A stretch of DNA of 64,000 nucleotides from an uncultured Gammaproteobacteria bacterium. GTDB lineage: Bacteria; Pseudomonadota; Gammaproteobacteria; Pseudomonadales; Pseudohongiellaceae. The position numbers and the translations under genes were made by a program. The notes under the pieces were generated by a model. The model did not search any database, was not told the DNA's origin, and saw only the letters and a program-made list of their open reading frames with translations. Below, one piece after another: positions 19,172 through 28,724 of the stretch (its first letter is position 1; every line of letters starts with the position of its first letter). The stretch lies in NCBI GenBank assembly GCA_913060495.1, contig CAJXRP010000006.1, forward strand, positions 124,001-188,000. Direction: 5' to 3'.

Positions 19172-19954
19172 GTGAAAGAAATGCACATTGAAAAGTCAGA
19201 GGTTCATTTCTGGCAAGTAGAACAGGCTGATTTCGATCTGACTTCGTTGCAAGAGGAGTGTCTCGCTTGGCTGAAGGAATCTGAGCTCAAGCGATTTCAA
19301 CGCTATCAGTTTGATCGACATCGTAAACAATTACTGCTCGGTCGTGTTCTCATGCGTGTTGCATTATCTAGCTACGATAGATCGATTGCGCCAGCATCCT
19401 GGGATTTTATTCAGAATCAATATGGCAAGCCTGCGATCAGTGCGGAGCAAAACCGTGCATCGCTTTATTTCAATTTGTCCCATTCGGCTGAGAAAGTGGT
19501 TCTAGCCGTGTCGCGATTCGAAAATATCGGAATCGACGTCGAGTGCGCGAGAAAGCCACGCAAAGTCGCCGCGATCGCGCAGCGCTATTTCTCCGACGAG
19601 GAAGCGGCTCAGCTGCTCGCCCTGCCCGAAGATCAGCAACAGTCGCGTTTCTATGATCTGTGGACATTGAAGGAGGCGTATATCAAGGCTTGCGGTATGG
19701 GTTTGGCGATACCTCTGCAACACTTCTCTTATGACTTTGTAGGTGACGATAGACTCGCAGTTGCGTTTGATGCGCGACGTGATGACGTGGCAAGTGCATG
19801 GCAATTTTGGCAGCTTTCTGCAGGGGCTGATTTTAAATTAGCAGTGGCAGCGAAAGCGGGCGAGGAGGGGCTGACGCATACACTATCGGCCTGGAAGTTG
19901 GCCGGTTTGGATAAAATTATTGAACAAGAAATTGAGGTTGTTCGCAGCTCATAG
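19172..19954 (+). CDS. Sfp-type 4'-phosphopantetheinyl transferase
   Basis: This enzyme moves the phosphopantetheine arm of coenzyme A to a carrier-protein serine. The 260 residues show the three signatures of the Sfp/AcpT group: YFNLSHS near residue 100, GIDVEC near 118 with the metal-binding Asp and Glu, and WTLKEAYIKA near 165. The two-domain length fits Sfp rather than the 120-residue AcpS. No polyketide or peptide synthetase is in this window, so it may serve fatty-acid carrier protein or a remote cluster. GTG 19172 and ATG 19181 are both possible starts. Confidence 0.92.
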   Translation: MKEMHIEKSEVHFWQVEQADFDLTSLQEECLAWLKESELKRFQRYQFDRHRKQLLLGRVLMRVALSSYDRSIAPASWDFIQNQYGKPAISAEQNRASLYFNLSHSAEKVVLAVSRFENIGIDVECARKPRKVAAIAQRYFSDEEAAQLLALPEDQQQSRFYDLWTLKEAYIKACGMGLAIPLQHFSYDFVGDDRLAVAFDARRDDVASAWQFWQLSAGADFKLAVAAKAGEEGLTHTLSAWKLAGLDKIIEQEIEVVRSS

Positions 19955-19959
19955 TTAGA

Positions 19960-21243
19960 CTACTCGTCGTCTACTACTTTTTTATCCTGCCACATCTTCA
20001 CTGTACGAATCACATTGCCTTGCACCTGAACGGTCTCTGCAAAGTAGCCGTTGAGCTTGATGCCCACGGAAGAATCAGGGATTGATTGCAGTATTTCGGT
20101 TAGCAAGCCATTCAGAGTTTTTGCTCCAGTGTTGTCTAAATTCCAGGAGAGAATACGATTGATGTCACGAATACTGGTGGAGCCATCTATCAGGTAACTG
20201 CCATCTTCTTGGGCATGAAAGTCCTTGCTGCTGTCAGCAAGATCGGTGGTAAATTCACCAACGATTTCCTCGAGTATATCCTCGAGGGTTACTAGGCCCT
20301 TGACCGCACCGTACTCATCAACGACGACCGCCATGCGCAATTTTTTCCTCTGAAATTTCGACAATTGAACGTGCAGAGGAGTGCTTTCGGGGATGTAGTA
20401 GGGCTCGATGGTTTCTGCAAGTATGGCTGCTTTGTTGACGGTCTCTAGTCGAATCAGTTTGCCGACACTGCGTAGGTGCAGAATACCAACTAGGTTGTTA
20501 ATGTCTTTCTTGTAGACCGGCATGCGCGTGTGCTGGCTGCTGCCGATTAGGCTTAGAATTTCGTCGATGTCATCTTCTATATCTATGCCGAGGATGTCAT
20601 TTCTGGGCACCAAAATGTCATTTACGGTTACATGTTCCAGATCGAGGATGTTGAGAAGCATGCCCTGTCTGCGCTGTGGCAATCTCGCGCTGGACTCGTA
20701 CACTACGGTGCGCAACTCTTCTGCGGACAGTTGCTGATGACTATCGTCGGATACTGAATTAAAACCTAACACTCTCACTAGCGCGTTTGAAACCACGTTG
20801 ACCATCCACACCACGGGATACAAAACCTTCAGTAGTAAAATTAAGATAATGCTAGAAGGGTAGGCGATTTTCTCTGGATAGAGTGCAGCAATTGTTTTCG
20901 GTGTCACCTCCGCAAATATCAATACGACAAGTGTTAGGACGACCGCTGTTATTAGTGGTGCAGGATCACCAAAAATTTGAATCGCAATGGAAGTGGCGAT
21001 TGCCGCAGCGAGGAAGTTGACGAAGTTGTTGCCGATCAGGATTACGCCGATTAGCTTGTCGGGTGTCTCAAGCAATTTGCTCGCACGGCTGGCCCCTGCA
21101 TGTTTGTTTCTCGAGAGGTGTTTCAATCGGTAGCGGTTGAGGCTCATCATCCCGGTTTCGGAGCTGGAGAAATAAGCTGAGGCCAAGATCAGCAGCCCGA
21201 AAGAAAGAAGCAACATAGATAAGCTGGGTTCGTCGGCACTCAT
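19960..21243 (-). CDS. HlyC/CorC family membrane protein (DUF21, CBS pair, CorC domain)
   Basis: The 427 residues start with a DUF21/CNNM transmembrane domain (about 1-190, four hydrophobic segments). A pair of CBS domains (about 205-330; VPRNDILGIDIEDD and VVDEYGAVKGLVTLEDILEEIVGE) follows, with a C-terminal CorC/HlyC domain (about 345-420). This is the CNNM family, linked to magnesium or cobalt efflux; CBS pairs bind adenosine nucleotides. It is close to E. coli YfjD in layout. It lies downstream of ypjD on the same strand, with a 53-base gap; both face left, opposite ffh, an arrangement seen in many gammaproteobacteria. Confidence 0.9.
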   Translation of the reverse strand: MSADEPSLSMLLLSFGLLILASAYFSSSETGMMSLNRYRLKHLSRNKHAGASRASKLLETPDKLIGVILIGNNFVNFLAAAIATSIAIQIFGDPAPLITAVVLTLVVLIFAEVTPKTIAALYPEKIAYPSSIILILLLKVLYPVVWMVNVVSNALVRVLGFNSVSDDSHQQLSAEELRTVVYESSARLPQRRQGMLLNILDLEHVTVNDILVPRNDILGIDIEDDIDEILSLIGSSQHTRMPVYKKDINNLVGILHLRSVGKLIRLETVNKAAILAETIEPYYIPESTPLHVQLSKFQRKKLRMAVVVDEYGAVKGLVTLEDILEEIVGEFTTDLADSSKDFHAQEDGSYLIDGSTSIRDINRILSWNLDNTGAKTLNGLLTEILQSIPDSSVGIKLNGYFAETVQVQGNVIRTVKMWQDKKVVDDE

Positions 21244-21296
21244 TTAAGGTCTTTCTCGTAGGGAGGGTAATGGGTCAGCTGGAGATGAAGAAGCAA

Positions 21297-22094
21297 TCAA
21301 CTGATTAAATATTCCAGAGCGAACTTCACGCCATAGAATCCGATGATAAGCAGTGCAAAACCGCCTAGAGTTCCGCGAATAGCAGTTTGACCACGCCAAC
21401 CGAGTTGATGTCGACCCCAGAGCAGGACTGCAAAAACGACCCAGGCCAAGATTGAGAAGACGGTTTTATGAATGACCCCGTCGATGCCCCAGATGTCATC
21501 GAAGAACAAGAAAGCGGTGGCGATAGTGAGGGTTAACAGCAGCTGCCCAACCCAGACTAGCTCGAATAGAAAGGCTTCCATGTCCTGCAGCGAAGGAAGC
21601 TTACGAATTAGCCCGCCGGTATGCCGGTTCTTTAACTGATGGTCTTGATAAGCCAGAAAGCCAGCCTGCAAGGCGGCGATGGTGATGAAGCTGTAGGCCA
21701 GAATCGATATGAGTACATGGCTAGCGAGGCTCAGGCTCATATTGGTAGGCGGATAGTCGCTGCGAATGGCGAGAGATGCCAAGATGCTCAGAGCTGCGAG
21801 GGGGAACAAGCCGAGAAAGAGTATATGTAGCGGTTTGCGCAGGCTACTAATGAGCACCACTAGTGAAATGGACAGGGTGATGAGGGTGCTGATTTCAAAC
21901 AAGCCAAAATGGAAGCCATCGGCGCTTTGAATGACTCCGTAGGCGCTTAAGGCGTGAGCTAAGACGGCTAATCCGCCAAATAGGAAGACTTGGCTGCTTG
22001 TTTCTTTGTTCGACTTGAAATTCATGCCTTGAAAGACAGAGCCCATCAAGTAGAGGAAGACAGCGAATAGTCCGGAAATTACGGTAACTTGCAT
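21297..22094 (-). CDS. ypjD: CcsA-like inner membrane protein YpjD
   Basis: This is a 265-residue protein with about eight membrane segments. It belongs to the cytochrome c assembly protein (CcmC/CcsA) superfamily and resembles E. coli YpjD. SLASHVLISILAYSFITIAALQAGFLAYQ in the middle and WGIDGVIHKTVFSILAWVVF near the end carry His residues that may bind heme in this superfamily. No biochemical role is established. Gene order ypjD-ffh divergent across about 230 bases is conserved in gammaproteobacteria. Confidence 0.88.
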   Translation of the reverse strand: MQVTVISGLFAVFLYLMGSVFQGMNFKSNKETSSQVFLFGGLAVLAHALSAYGVIQSADGFHFGLFEISTLITLSISLVVLISSLRKPLHILFLGLFPLAALSILASLAIRSDYPPTNMSLSLASHVLISILAYSFITIAALQAGFLAYQDHQLKNRHTGGLIRKLPSLQDMEAFLFELVWVGQLLLTLTIATAFLFFDDIWGIDGVIHKTVFSILAWVVFAVLLWGRHQLGWRGQTAIRGTLGGFALLIIGFYGVKFALEYLIS

Positions 22095-22213
22095 GATGAA
22101 TTAGGGCTTGAGCTTCGCCAGAGACGGGTTAAGAGGGTTAATAAGTTCAATAGGAAAGTGTCGCACATGTATACTAACGGTAGAAGCCCTTTTTTAATGC
22201 GCTTCGGATTCGC

Positions 22214-22219
22214 TATAAT
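22214..22219 (+). promoter_or_regulatory. Probable -10 box of the ffh promoter
   Basis: A perfect TATAAT lies 104 bases before the ffh start, in the ypjD-ffh divergent gap. The -35 region is T-rich but not a clear TTGACA, so the assignment rests mainly on the -10 element. Confidence 0.5.
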
Positions 22220-22322
22220 GCCGCTCGGTCAATGTTTCGAGTGATTTCGCAGAAAGCAGTCCGTTAAGAATCCTAATCAATAGCTCGATCAATTCACAGA
22301 CGAAGTCAGGTGGTAGCCCACA

Positions 22323-23714
22323 GTGTTCGATAACCTTACAGATAGACTCTCCGGAACCTTTAGAAAGCTCACGGGCAAGGCCAATCTCACCGAAGCCAAT
22401 ATTCAGGACGCCTTGCGTGAGGTTCGTCGTGCGCTACTGGAGGCAGACGTTGCGCTGCCTGTCGTTAAGGATTTTGTTGATCGAGTCAGTCTACGTGCCG
22501 TGGGTCAGGAAGTCTCTTCGAGTCTTACGCCCGGTCAGGCATTTATCAAGATCGTTCAGGCCGAGCTTGAATCTATCATGGGTACGGCCAACTCCGAGCT
22601 GGACCTAAAGGCAGCGCCACCAGCAGTTGTATTAATGGCGGGCCTGCAGGGCGCTGGTAAGACTACTACCGCGGCCAAACTCTCCCGCTGGCTCAAGAAC
22701 GATGCAAAGAAATCGGTAATGCTTGTGAGTGCCGACGTCTATCGTCCAGCGGCTATCCAGCAATTACAAACTTTGGCGACAGAAGTGGACGTGGAATTCT
22801 TCGCTAGCGACAGTAGTCAGACACCTGCGGCGATTGCCGCGGCAGCCTTAGCCGAGGCCAAGCGTAAGTTTATTGATGTATTAATAGTGGACACCGCCGG
22901 ACGTCTGGCCATCGATCAGGAAATGATGGCGGAAATCCAGCAGCTGCACAGCCAGTTAAACCCAGTCGAAACACTATTTGTTGTTGACGCCATGACGGGG
23001 CAGGATGCAGCCAATACGGCGAAGGCCTTTAATGATGCACTGCCACTAACGGGCGTAGTGTTGACCAAGGCGGATGGTGATGCGAGGGGCGGAGCCGCCT
23101 TGTCTGTGCGTCATATCACTGGCAAGCCAATCAAATTTATCGGTATGGGCGAGAAGATGGACGCGCTCGAGCCGTTCTACCCTGATCGAATCGCCTCTCG
23201 AATCCTCGGCATGGGCGACATGCTCTCGCTTATCGAGGAGGCTGAAAAGAAGGTCGACAAGGTTAAGGCAGAGAAGCTCGCCCGCAAGATCAAGAAGGGT
23301 AAGGGCTTCGACCTGGAGGATTTCAGGGAGCAGCTTGGCCAAATGCAGAATATGGGTGGTGTTGCCAGCATCATGGATAAGATGCCGGGCATGGGTGCAT
23401 TGCCACCCGGTGCCGCCAAAATGGTGGACGACTCACAGTTTAACCGCATGGAAGCGATTATTAATTCCATGACGCCGCGAGAGCGAACCAACCCGGATGT
23501 GCTAAATGGCTCGAGAAAAAGACGGATTACGGTTGGTTCCGGAACCCAGATTCAAGACCTGAATCGACTGCTGAAGCAGCACAAGCAGATGCAGAAAATG
23601 ATGAAGAAGATGAAGGGCGGTAAAATGGCCAATATGATGCGTGGCCTCGGTGGCATGCAGGGCCCGGGCGGCGGCGGTGGCTTCCCCGGTGGGCCAGGGC
23701 AGTTTCCGCGATAA
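22323..23714 (+). CDS. ffh: Signal recognition particle protein Ffh
   Basis: Ffh binds 4.5S RNA and the signal sequences of nascent membrane proteins, and with FtsY delivers ribosomes to the Sec translocon. The 463 residues begin with the N domain (DNLTDRLSGTFRKL). The G domain follows: GLQGAGKTTTAAKL P-loop near residue 105, DTAGRL near 190, TKADGDARGG near 245. The Met-rich M domain ends KQMQKMMKKMKGGKMANMM with a Gly-Pro-rich tail. Length fits the family. The start is GTG 22323 with an AGGTGG ribosome site. It heads the conserved ffh-rpsP-rimM-trmD-rplS block. Confidence 0.98.
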   Translation: MFDNLTDRLSGTFRKLTGKANLTEANIQDALREVRRALLEADVALPVVKDFVDRVSLRAVGQEVSSSLTPGQAFIKIVQAELESIMGTANSELDLKAAPPAVVLMAGLQGAGKTTTAAKLSRWLKNDAKKSVMLVSADVYRPAAIQQLQTLATEVDVEFFASDSSQTPAAIAAAALAEAKRKFIDVLIVDTAGRLAIDQEMMAEIQQLHSQLNPVETLFVVDAMTGQDAANTAKAFNDALPLTGVVLTKADGDARGGAALSVRHITGKPIKFIGMGEKMDALEPFYPDRIASRILGMGDMLSLIEEAEKKVDKVKAEKLARKIKKGKGFDLEDFREQLGQMQNMGGVASIMDKMPGMGALPPGAAKMVDDSQFNRMEAIINSMTPRERTNPDVLNGSRKRRITVGSGTQIQDLNRLLKQHKQMQKMMKKMKGGKMANMMRGLGGMQGPGGGGGFPGGPGQFPR

Positions 23715-23943
23715 ATACCTGTTTCAAGTGCCTGCGAGATAGCGTTTTGCGCGGGCTAGGTTCGAGAACTGTATATAGTGGCTCAGGCCCCGAAAATACA
23801 GTGCTTCTCTGCTTCCAATCGCACCTCAATTAACATAGAATACCCGCCTTTTTACCCGAGCACGTCAGTTTTAGGGGCAAATCAGCCTCGGCTCGCGTAA
23901 CTCTTAAACATTAGTTTACACATTGGAATGACAGGAAATACTT

Positions 23944-24204
23944 ATGGTCACGATTCGATTGTCACGTGGCGGCGCTAAGAAAAGGCCTTTTTATCACATC
24001 ACAGTAAGTGACAGCCGCAGTGCGCGTGATGGGCGTTTTATTGAGCGAATTGGCTTTTTTAACCCCCGTGCTAAAGGTCAGGAAGAGCGTTTGCGTCTTG
24101 ATCGCGATCGCATGTCCTACTGGACTGCACAAGGTGCACAGCTTAGCCCACGCGTATCAACATTAGCGAAGGCTGCAGTAGAGACTTCTACAACAGAGGC
24201 GTGA
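23944..24204 (+). CDS. rpsP: 30S ribosomal protein S16
   Basis: S16 is a small-subunit assembly protein. The 86 residues begin [19 protein letters not shown] and continue [21 protein letters not shown], the family signature. rimM starts 21 bases after its stop, as in the standard rpsP-rimM-trmD-rplS operon. The 229-base gap after ffh presumably carries its own promoter. Confidence 0.98.
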   Translation: MVTIRLSRGGAKKRPFYHITVSDSRSARDGRFIERIGFFNPRAKGQEERLRLDRDRMSYWTAQGAQLSPRVSTLAKAAVETSTTEA

Positions 24205-24225
24205 TTTTGATATCGCGTTGTCCGG

Positions 24226-24771
24226 GTGGTAAGTAAATCCGAAGTAGATAGTGAGAGGGTAGTGCTCGGAGAAATTGGTCGAGTACATGGCCTAAAGGGT
24301 TGGCTTAAGCTGATTTCCTTTACCTCACCGATCGAAAACATCCTCGATTACACGCATTTTAATGCGCAAGTTGGGGGGCAGCCTCAGGAGCTAGAGATTG
24401 ACGAGCACCGTCGTCAAAGCAAGGCTCTGCTGGTCCATTTCAAGGGTTACGATGACCCTGAGACGGCAAGGCTATTGACCGGCACAGAATTAACGATTGC
24501 GAATGAAAAATTGCCTCAGTTAGAGCGAGGCGAATTTTATTGGCATCAGCTGGTAGGCCTTAAAGTGGTCAATCAGCATGAACAAGTGTTTGGCCGAGTC
24601 AGCCGCTTGTTAGAGACAGGCGCCAACGATGTGTTGGTAGTCAAAGCAGATAGTGAAAGCATCGATGAGCGGGAGCGACTTATTCCCTATTTGGTTGATT
24701 CGGTGGTAATCGAGATAGATCTGGAAAATCAGACTATTCGAGTAGATTGGGAAGCAGATTATCTGGATTGA
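24226..24771 (+). CDS. rimM: Ribosome maturation factor RimM
   Basis: RimM helps process the 3' domain of the 30S subunit and binds S19. The 181 residues have the N-terminal RimM barrel (VVLGEIGRVHGLKGWLKL) and a C-terminal PRC-barrel (EFYWHQLVGLKVVN ... LIPYLVDSVVIEID). The start is GTG 24226. It lies between rpsP and trmD, 51 bases before the latter. Confidence 0.97.
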   Translation: MVSKSEVDSERVVLGEIGRVHGLKGWLKLISFTSPIENILDYTHFNAQVGGQPQELEIDEHRRQSKALLVHFKGYDDPETARLLTGTELTIANEKLPQLERGEFYWHQLVGLKVVNQHEQVFGRVSRLLETGANDVLVVKADSESIDERERLIPYLVDSVVIEIDLENQTIRVDWEADYLD

Positions 24772-24822
24772 ATGCTCCTTATTTTAGGGAAAAGTTCGCC
24801 AGACGTGACAGAGGTGTAAGCG

Positions 24823-25611
24823 ATGCAGCTTGGAATAGTCACCCTGTTTCCGGAAATGTTTGCAGCCGTAACGGAACACGGCATTAGTGGTAGGGCGGTT
24901 CGCTCGGGTCTAATGAACCTAGAGTTTTTTAACCCGCGAGACTACACGACTGATAAGCATCGTACCGTGGACGACAAGCCATTTGGTGGCGGTCCTGGGA
25001 TGCTAATGAAGACCGAGCCGCTAATGGCATCGATTGCCGCGGCGAGGCATGCAGTAGCTGAGAAACAAAAGGCCGGTGGTGCTAACAGCGCAAGTGAACG
25101 CGCTAAAGTGATTTATCTATCACCGCAGGGCAAGACCCTAAAGCAAGATTCGATTATCGATCTTGCGAAGCGAGAAAGCATGGTTCTGCTGTGCGGTCGT
25201 TATCAAGGCATAGATAATCGTGTGCTTGAGAGCGAGATAGATGAAGAATGGTCGCTGGGTGATTTCGTAATCAGCGGCGGCGAATTGGCAGCGATGACAC
25301 TTATCGATGCTATGACGAGATTTCAGCCTGGCGCGCTAGGCGATGAAGGCTCGGCGTTAGAAGACAGTTTTAGCAATGGCTTATTGCACAGCCCAGAGTA
25401 CACCAGACCACAGAGTATTATTGGTCAGGCTGTACCCGAAGTATTGCTCAGCGGGGATCACGAAGCGATACGCAAGTGGCGGCTGAAGCAGAGTTTAGGT
25501 GCTACTTGGTTGAAGCGGCCAGACTTGTTGCAAGGGATGTCGCTAGATGCCGAGCAAAAAGAATTATTAGAGCAGTTCGAGCAAGACTATGTTCGTAATA
25601 AAGCGCAGTAG
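24823..25611 (+). CDS. trmD: tRNA (guanine-37-N1) methyltransferase TrmD
   Basis: TrmD methylates G37 next to the anticodon to keep the reading frame. The 262 residues contain the SPOUT knot sequences [27 protein letters not shown] and [13 protein letters not shown], and the tail region HSPEYTRPQ. The length fits the bacterial enzyme. It is in the ribosomal operon before rplS, which follows after 118 bases. Confidence 0.98.
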   Translation: MQLGIVTLFPEMFAAVTEHGISGRAVRSGLMNLEFFNPRDYTTDKHRTVDDKPFGGGPGMLMKTEPLMASIAAARHAVAEKQKAGGANSASERAKVIYLSPQGKTLKQDSIIDLAKRESMVLLCGRYQGIDNRVLESEIDEEWSLGDFVISGGELAAMTLIDAMTRFQPGALGDEGSALEDSFSNGLLHSPEYTRPQSIIGQAVPEVLLSGDHEAIRKWRLKQSLGATWLKRPDLLQGMSLDAEQKELLEQFEQDYVRNKAQ

Positions 25612-25729
25612 CTTGAAGTGCTAGTTAGAGAAAATAGTTTGAAAAACGGCTAGATAATAGAGTTTTGAAAATTTCGATTTATTAAGAATTTGGCAACTGC
25701 CAATAGCTACGCAGTTCAGGAGCAATTTG

Positions 25730-26095
25730 ATGAGCAAGAGTAAGATCATCCAGCAGATAGAAAACGAGCAGATGAGCAAGGAACTTCCAGAATTTGGACC
25801 GGGCGACACTGTTGTTGTTCAGGTAAAAATTAAGGAAGGCGATAGAGAGCGTCTACAGGCCTTCGAAGGTGTCGTTATTGCACGTCGCAATCGTGGCGTA
25901 AACTCATCTTTCACCGTTAGAAAGATATCTCACGGTGTTGGTGTTGAGCGCGTATTTCAGATCTATAGCTCGGTCGTTGATAGTGTTGAAGTAAAGCGAC
26001 GCGGTGCTGTTCGTCAGGCCAAGTTGTACTATTTGCGCGAACTGACTGGTCGAGCTGCAAGAATTACAGAAAAGCTAGAAAAGAAGTCGAGCTAA
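25730..26095 (+). CDS. rplS: 50S ribosomal protein L19
   Basis: L19 sits at the interface of the two ribosomal subunits. The protein from ATG 25730 is 121 residues with [32 protein letters not shown] and the ending [15 protein letters not shown], all family hallmarks. A TTG three bases earlier is not needed, since the ribosome site GGAGCA is well placed for the ATG. Confidence 0.98.
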   Translation: MSKSKIIQQIENEQMSKELPEFGPGDTVVVQVKIKEGDRERLQAFEGVVIARRNRGVNSSFTVRKISHGVGVERVFQIYSSVVDSVEVKRRGAVRQAKLYYLRELTGRAARITEKLEKKSS

Positions 26096-26162
26096 GAAAG
26101 CTCGGTTTGCTGCCTCGGGAACAAGCTGAGGCGCTGCATCCTAGCCAATTCTGGGCATATCG

Positions 26163-26194
26163 AATGGGAAGTCTGTCCGCAGTCTTCCCATTTT
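26163..26194 (+). terminator. Hairpin terminator after rplS
   Basis: ATGGGAAG and CTTCCCAT arms with an inner CTG/CAG pair are followed by TTTT. It lies 68 bases after the rplS stop, in the 328-base gap before dsbC. No other gene is seen in that gap; in Pseudomonas xerD sits here, and no trace of it remains. Confidence 0.75.
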
Positions 26195-26423
26195 CGTTTC
26201 TGCCGATAGACCCGATATTTACATGATCTACGTAAGAGATGTTTGCGAAGAACAGAGGGTTTAGCACGCCGTGGCTGCAGTGAATTAAGTTGGCCATGTT
26301 CTGTTCTAGTTTGAGCAGCCAGTTATTAAATGCTATAAGATAGCCAATACAGTTATGAGCCTTGCCCAGCGCCGCGCAACGAATGTAGCGGTTCTCAGCA
26401 GAGGATATAAAAGGAGAGAAGTC

Positions 26424-27176
26424 ATGAGAATAACTATTAAGCCGTTGTTAGCTATGTTGGGACTAGTTTCAATGATAGTTATCGTCTCTGTCTCTCAGGC
26501 ACAGAATCGTGACCAATCACTACGCGGGAAGCTCGAGCAGGCGATTGAGATAGCATCCCAGAATCAGCTGCAAATTATCAGCGTGAAAGCCACACCACTA
26601 TCTACTATCTACGAAGTCGAATTGAACACAGGTGAGATTCTCTACAGTGATATCTCCGGTGATTATCTCTTCGCAGGTGATATGTATCGCACCGGTGATA
26701 CCGGTCTTACGAATATCTCCACAAGCGCGAGGCAGGAAAGAAGTCTCGTTAAAATCGCGGCCATTCCAGTCGAGGAGATGATTGTTTTCACTCCAGACGA
26801 GGTTAAGGCATCCATAACAGTCTTCACCGATGTTGACTGCACCTATTGCCGCAAGCTTCATAGCGAGCTTGATCAACTGATGGCGAAAGGCATTGAGGTT
26901 CGTTACCTAGCTTATCCTCGCGGTGGCGCACAAGCAGACTCTTACGACAAGATGATTTCAGTATGGTGCTCTGACGATCGAAAGAAATCTCTGACTCAAG
27001 CAAAGAATGGTCAGAATTTACCTGCTGGTGATTGTGATTCGCCGGTTCTAGCGCACCATGCGCTAGGTAACGAACTAGGTATATCCGGCACGCCAGCACT
27101 GATATTCCCTGATGGCACGGTCATTCCTGGCTATATGGATGCTGATCGCTTAGCGGCAATGCTTAAGATCAACTAG
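26424..27176 (+). CDS. dsbC: Periplasmic disulfide isomerase DsbC
   Basis: DsbC reshuffles wrong disulfides in the periplasm and is kept reduced by DsbD. From ATG 26424, behind a good AAGGAG site, the protein has 250 residues with a signal peptide ending near VSVSQAQ. The N-terminal dimerisation domain precedes the thioredoxin domain, whose active site is CTYC in FTDVDCTYCRKLH. A cis-Pro TPALIFPDG follows, and a second Cys pair (WCSDD ... GDCDSP) matches the structural disulfide of DsbC. Its place between rplS and hom follows the Pseudomonas order. A DsbD-like reductase is at 33406. Confidence 0.95.
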   Translation: MRITIKPLLAMLGLVSMIVIVSVSQAQNRDQSLRGKLEQAIEIASQNQLQIISVKATPLSTIYEVELNTGEILYSDISGDYLFAGDMYRTGDTGLTNISTSARQERSLVKIAAIPVEEMIVFTPDEVKASITVFTDVDCTYCRKLHSELDQLMAKGIEVRYLAYPRGGAQADSYDKMISVWCSDDRKKSLTQAKNGQNLPAGDCDSPVLAHHALGNELGISGTPALIFPDGTVIPGYMDADRLAAMLKIN

Positions 27177-27192
27177 CAATTCATTTGTCACA

Positions 27193-27220
27193 GGAGCCTC
27201 GGTCTTTCGCCGCAGGCTCC
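27193..27220 (+). terminator. Hairpin between dsbC and hom
   Basis: GGAGCCT-CGG pairs with CCG-c-AGGCTCC around a seven-base loop, 17 bases after the dsbC stop. The T run afterwards is short, so it may be a weak terminator. Confidence 0.55.
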
Positions 27221-27333
27221 GTTTCTCACAACTTCATCTTCCTTTAGCAGTACCTTGGGTCCTCAGACTGCTGGGTTTCTTGCATGTTTCCAGTATAATT
27301 CGTGGCTTATATTGAATACCTCCGAGGCCTTTT

Positions 27334-28665
27334 GTGAATTCTGAATCAGTCAAGTCAATCAAACCTCAATCTATCAAGGTCGGCATCTGCGGCTTCGGTA
27401 CCGTAGGTGGCGGCAGCTACAAGTTATTGCAGAACAACGGCGAAGAGATTACTCGCCGAGTTGGCTGCGCGATAGATGTTTCAAGGATAGCGTCTCGCAG
27501 TCTGAATAGCGGTGACGTCGATTCAGCGGTCAAGGTTAGCAAAGACCCTTTCGATATCGTTAATGATCCCGAGGTGGACATAGTCATCGAGACCATAGGT
27601 GGTTTCGATCCTGCTTTCGAGGTGGTTCGTCAGGCGTTAGCGAATGGCAAGCATGTGGTGACTGCGAACAAAGCATTGATCGCGGAGCGCGGCAACGAAC
27701 TCTTCGCCGTAGCCGAAGAAAACAACGTGACACTTGCCTTTGAGAGCGCCGTGGCGGGCGGCATCCCAATCATAAAGGCTTTGCGAGAGGGCCTCTCGGC
27801 AAACAAGATCGAATGGCTGGCAGGCATTATCAACGGCACCGGCAACTTTATCCTTACAGAGATGGCCGAGAAGCAGCGTCAGTTCGCCGATGTCCTAACC
27901 GAGGCGCAGCAGTTGGGCTATGCCGAAGCCGATCCGACATTCGATGTCGAAGGCATCGATGCGGCGCACAAGTTAACTATCATGGCATCAATTGCTTTCG
28001 GTATTCCTCTGCAATTCGATAAGACCTATACCGAGGGCATTAGCCGCATCACTCCAGAAGACATTGGCTTCGCGAAACAGTTGGGCTATCGAGTCAAGCA
28101 TCTGGGGATCGCTCGTCGCACAGGTAGCGGAGTTGAGATGCGCGTTCATCCGACCTTAATTCCTCGCAAGCAATTGCTAGCAAGAGTAGATGGTGTGGGT
28201 AATGCCGTGCTCGTGCATGGCGATGCCGTAGGTTCCACGCTTTATAATGGCCCCGGCGCGGGAGCGGATGCTACCGCTTCTTCAGTGATCGCCGACGTGA
28301 TTGATCTCGCCAGACAAGAGCTGGTGGGATTGAGTGAGCCGTTGCTGCCTGCTCTGGGCTACCTCTCTACCCATGACGATCTCGAAGTGCTGCCTATCGA
28401 AGAGATCGAGACAGAGTATTACCTGCGCATCCCTGTGAACGATGTGGTGGGGGTGTTGGCGAAGATATCTAGTATTTTGCAAGATTTCGATATCAGCATA
28501 GAAGCAGTCATTCAGAAAGAGCTCGATAGTAAGACGGTGCCAATTGTCATTCTTACCCACAAGGCCTTAGAGAAGAAATTAAACTTAGCGATAGCGGCTA
28601 TCGAGGCGCTCGATGATGTGAGTGGCGAGGTTGTGCGCATTCGACTCGAATCATTTGAAGGCTAG
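27334..28665 (+). CDS. hom: Homoserine dehydrogenase
   Basis: The enzyme reduces aspartate semialdehyde to homoserine, the branch point to threonine and methionine. The 443 residues have the NAD(P) motif GFGTVGGG near residue 20, the catalytic region VAGGIPIIKALREGL and NGTGNFILTEM, and a C-terminal ACT domain (about 355-430) for feedback control. This is the monofunctional form, unlike the ThrA fusion of enterics. It starts at GTG 27334 with a GAGG site, and thrC follows after 59 bases, so the pair is likely an operon. Confidence 0.97.
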   Translation: MNSESVKSIKPQSIKVGICGFGTVGGGSYKLLQNNGEEITRRVGCAIDVSRIASRSLNSGDVDSAVKVSKDPFDIVNDPEVDIVIETIGGFDPAFEVVRQALANGKHVVTANKALIAERGNELFAVAEENNVTLAFESAVAGGIPIIKALREGLSANKIEWLAGIINGTGNFILTEMAEKQRQFADVLTEAQQLGYAEADPTFDVEGIDAAHKLTIMASIAFGIPLQFDKTYTEGISRITPEDIGFAKQLGYRVKHLGIARRTGSGVEMRVHPTLIPRKQLLARVDGVGNAVLVHGDAVGSTLYNGPGAGADATASSVIADVIDLARQELVGLSEPLLPALGYLSTHDDLEVLPIEEIETEYYLRIPVNDVVGVLAKISSILQDFDISIEAVIQKELDSKTVPIVILTHKALEKKLNLAIAAIEALDDVSGEVVRIRLESFEG

Positions 28666-28724
28666 CGCAGTAAGTGGTCTAAAAAAGTAGCAGTCAAAGA
28701 AGAAATTAGAGAAGGGAAGGCGAG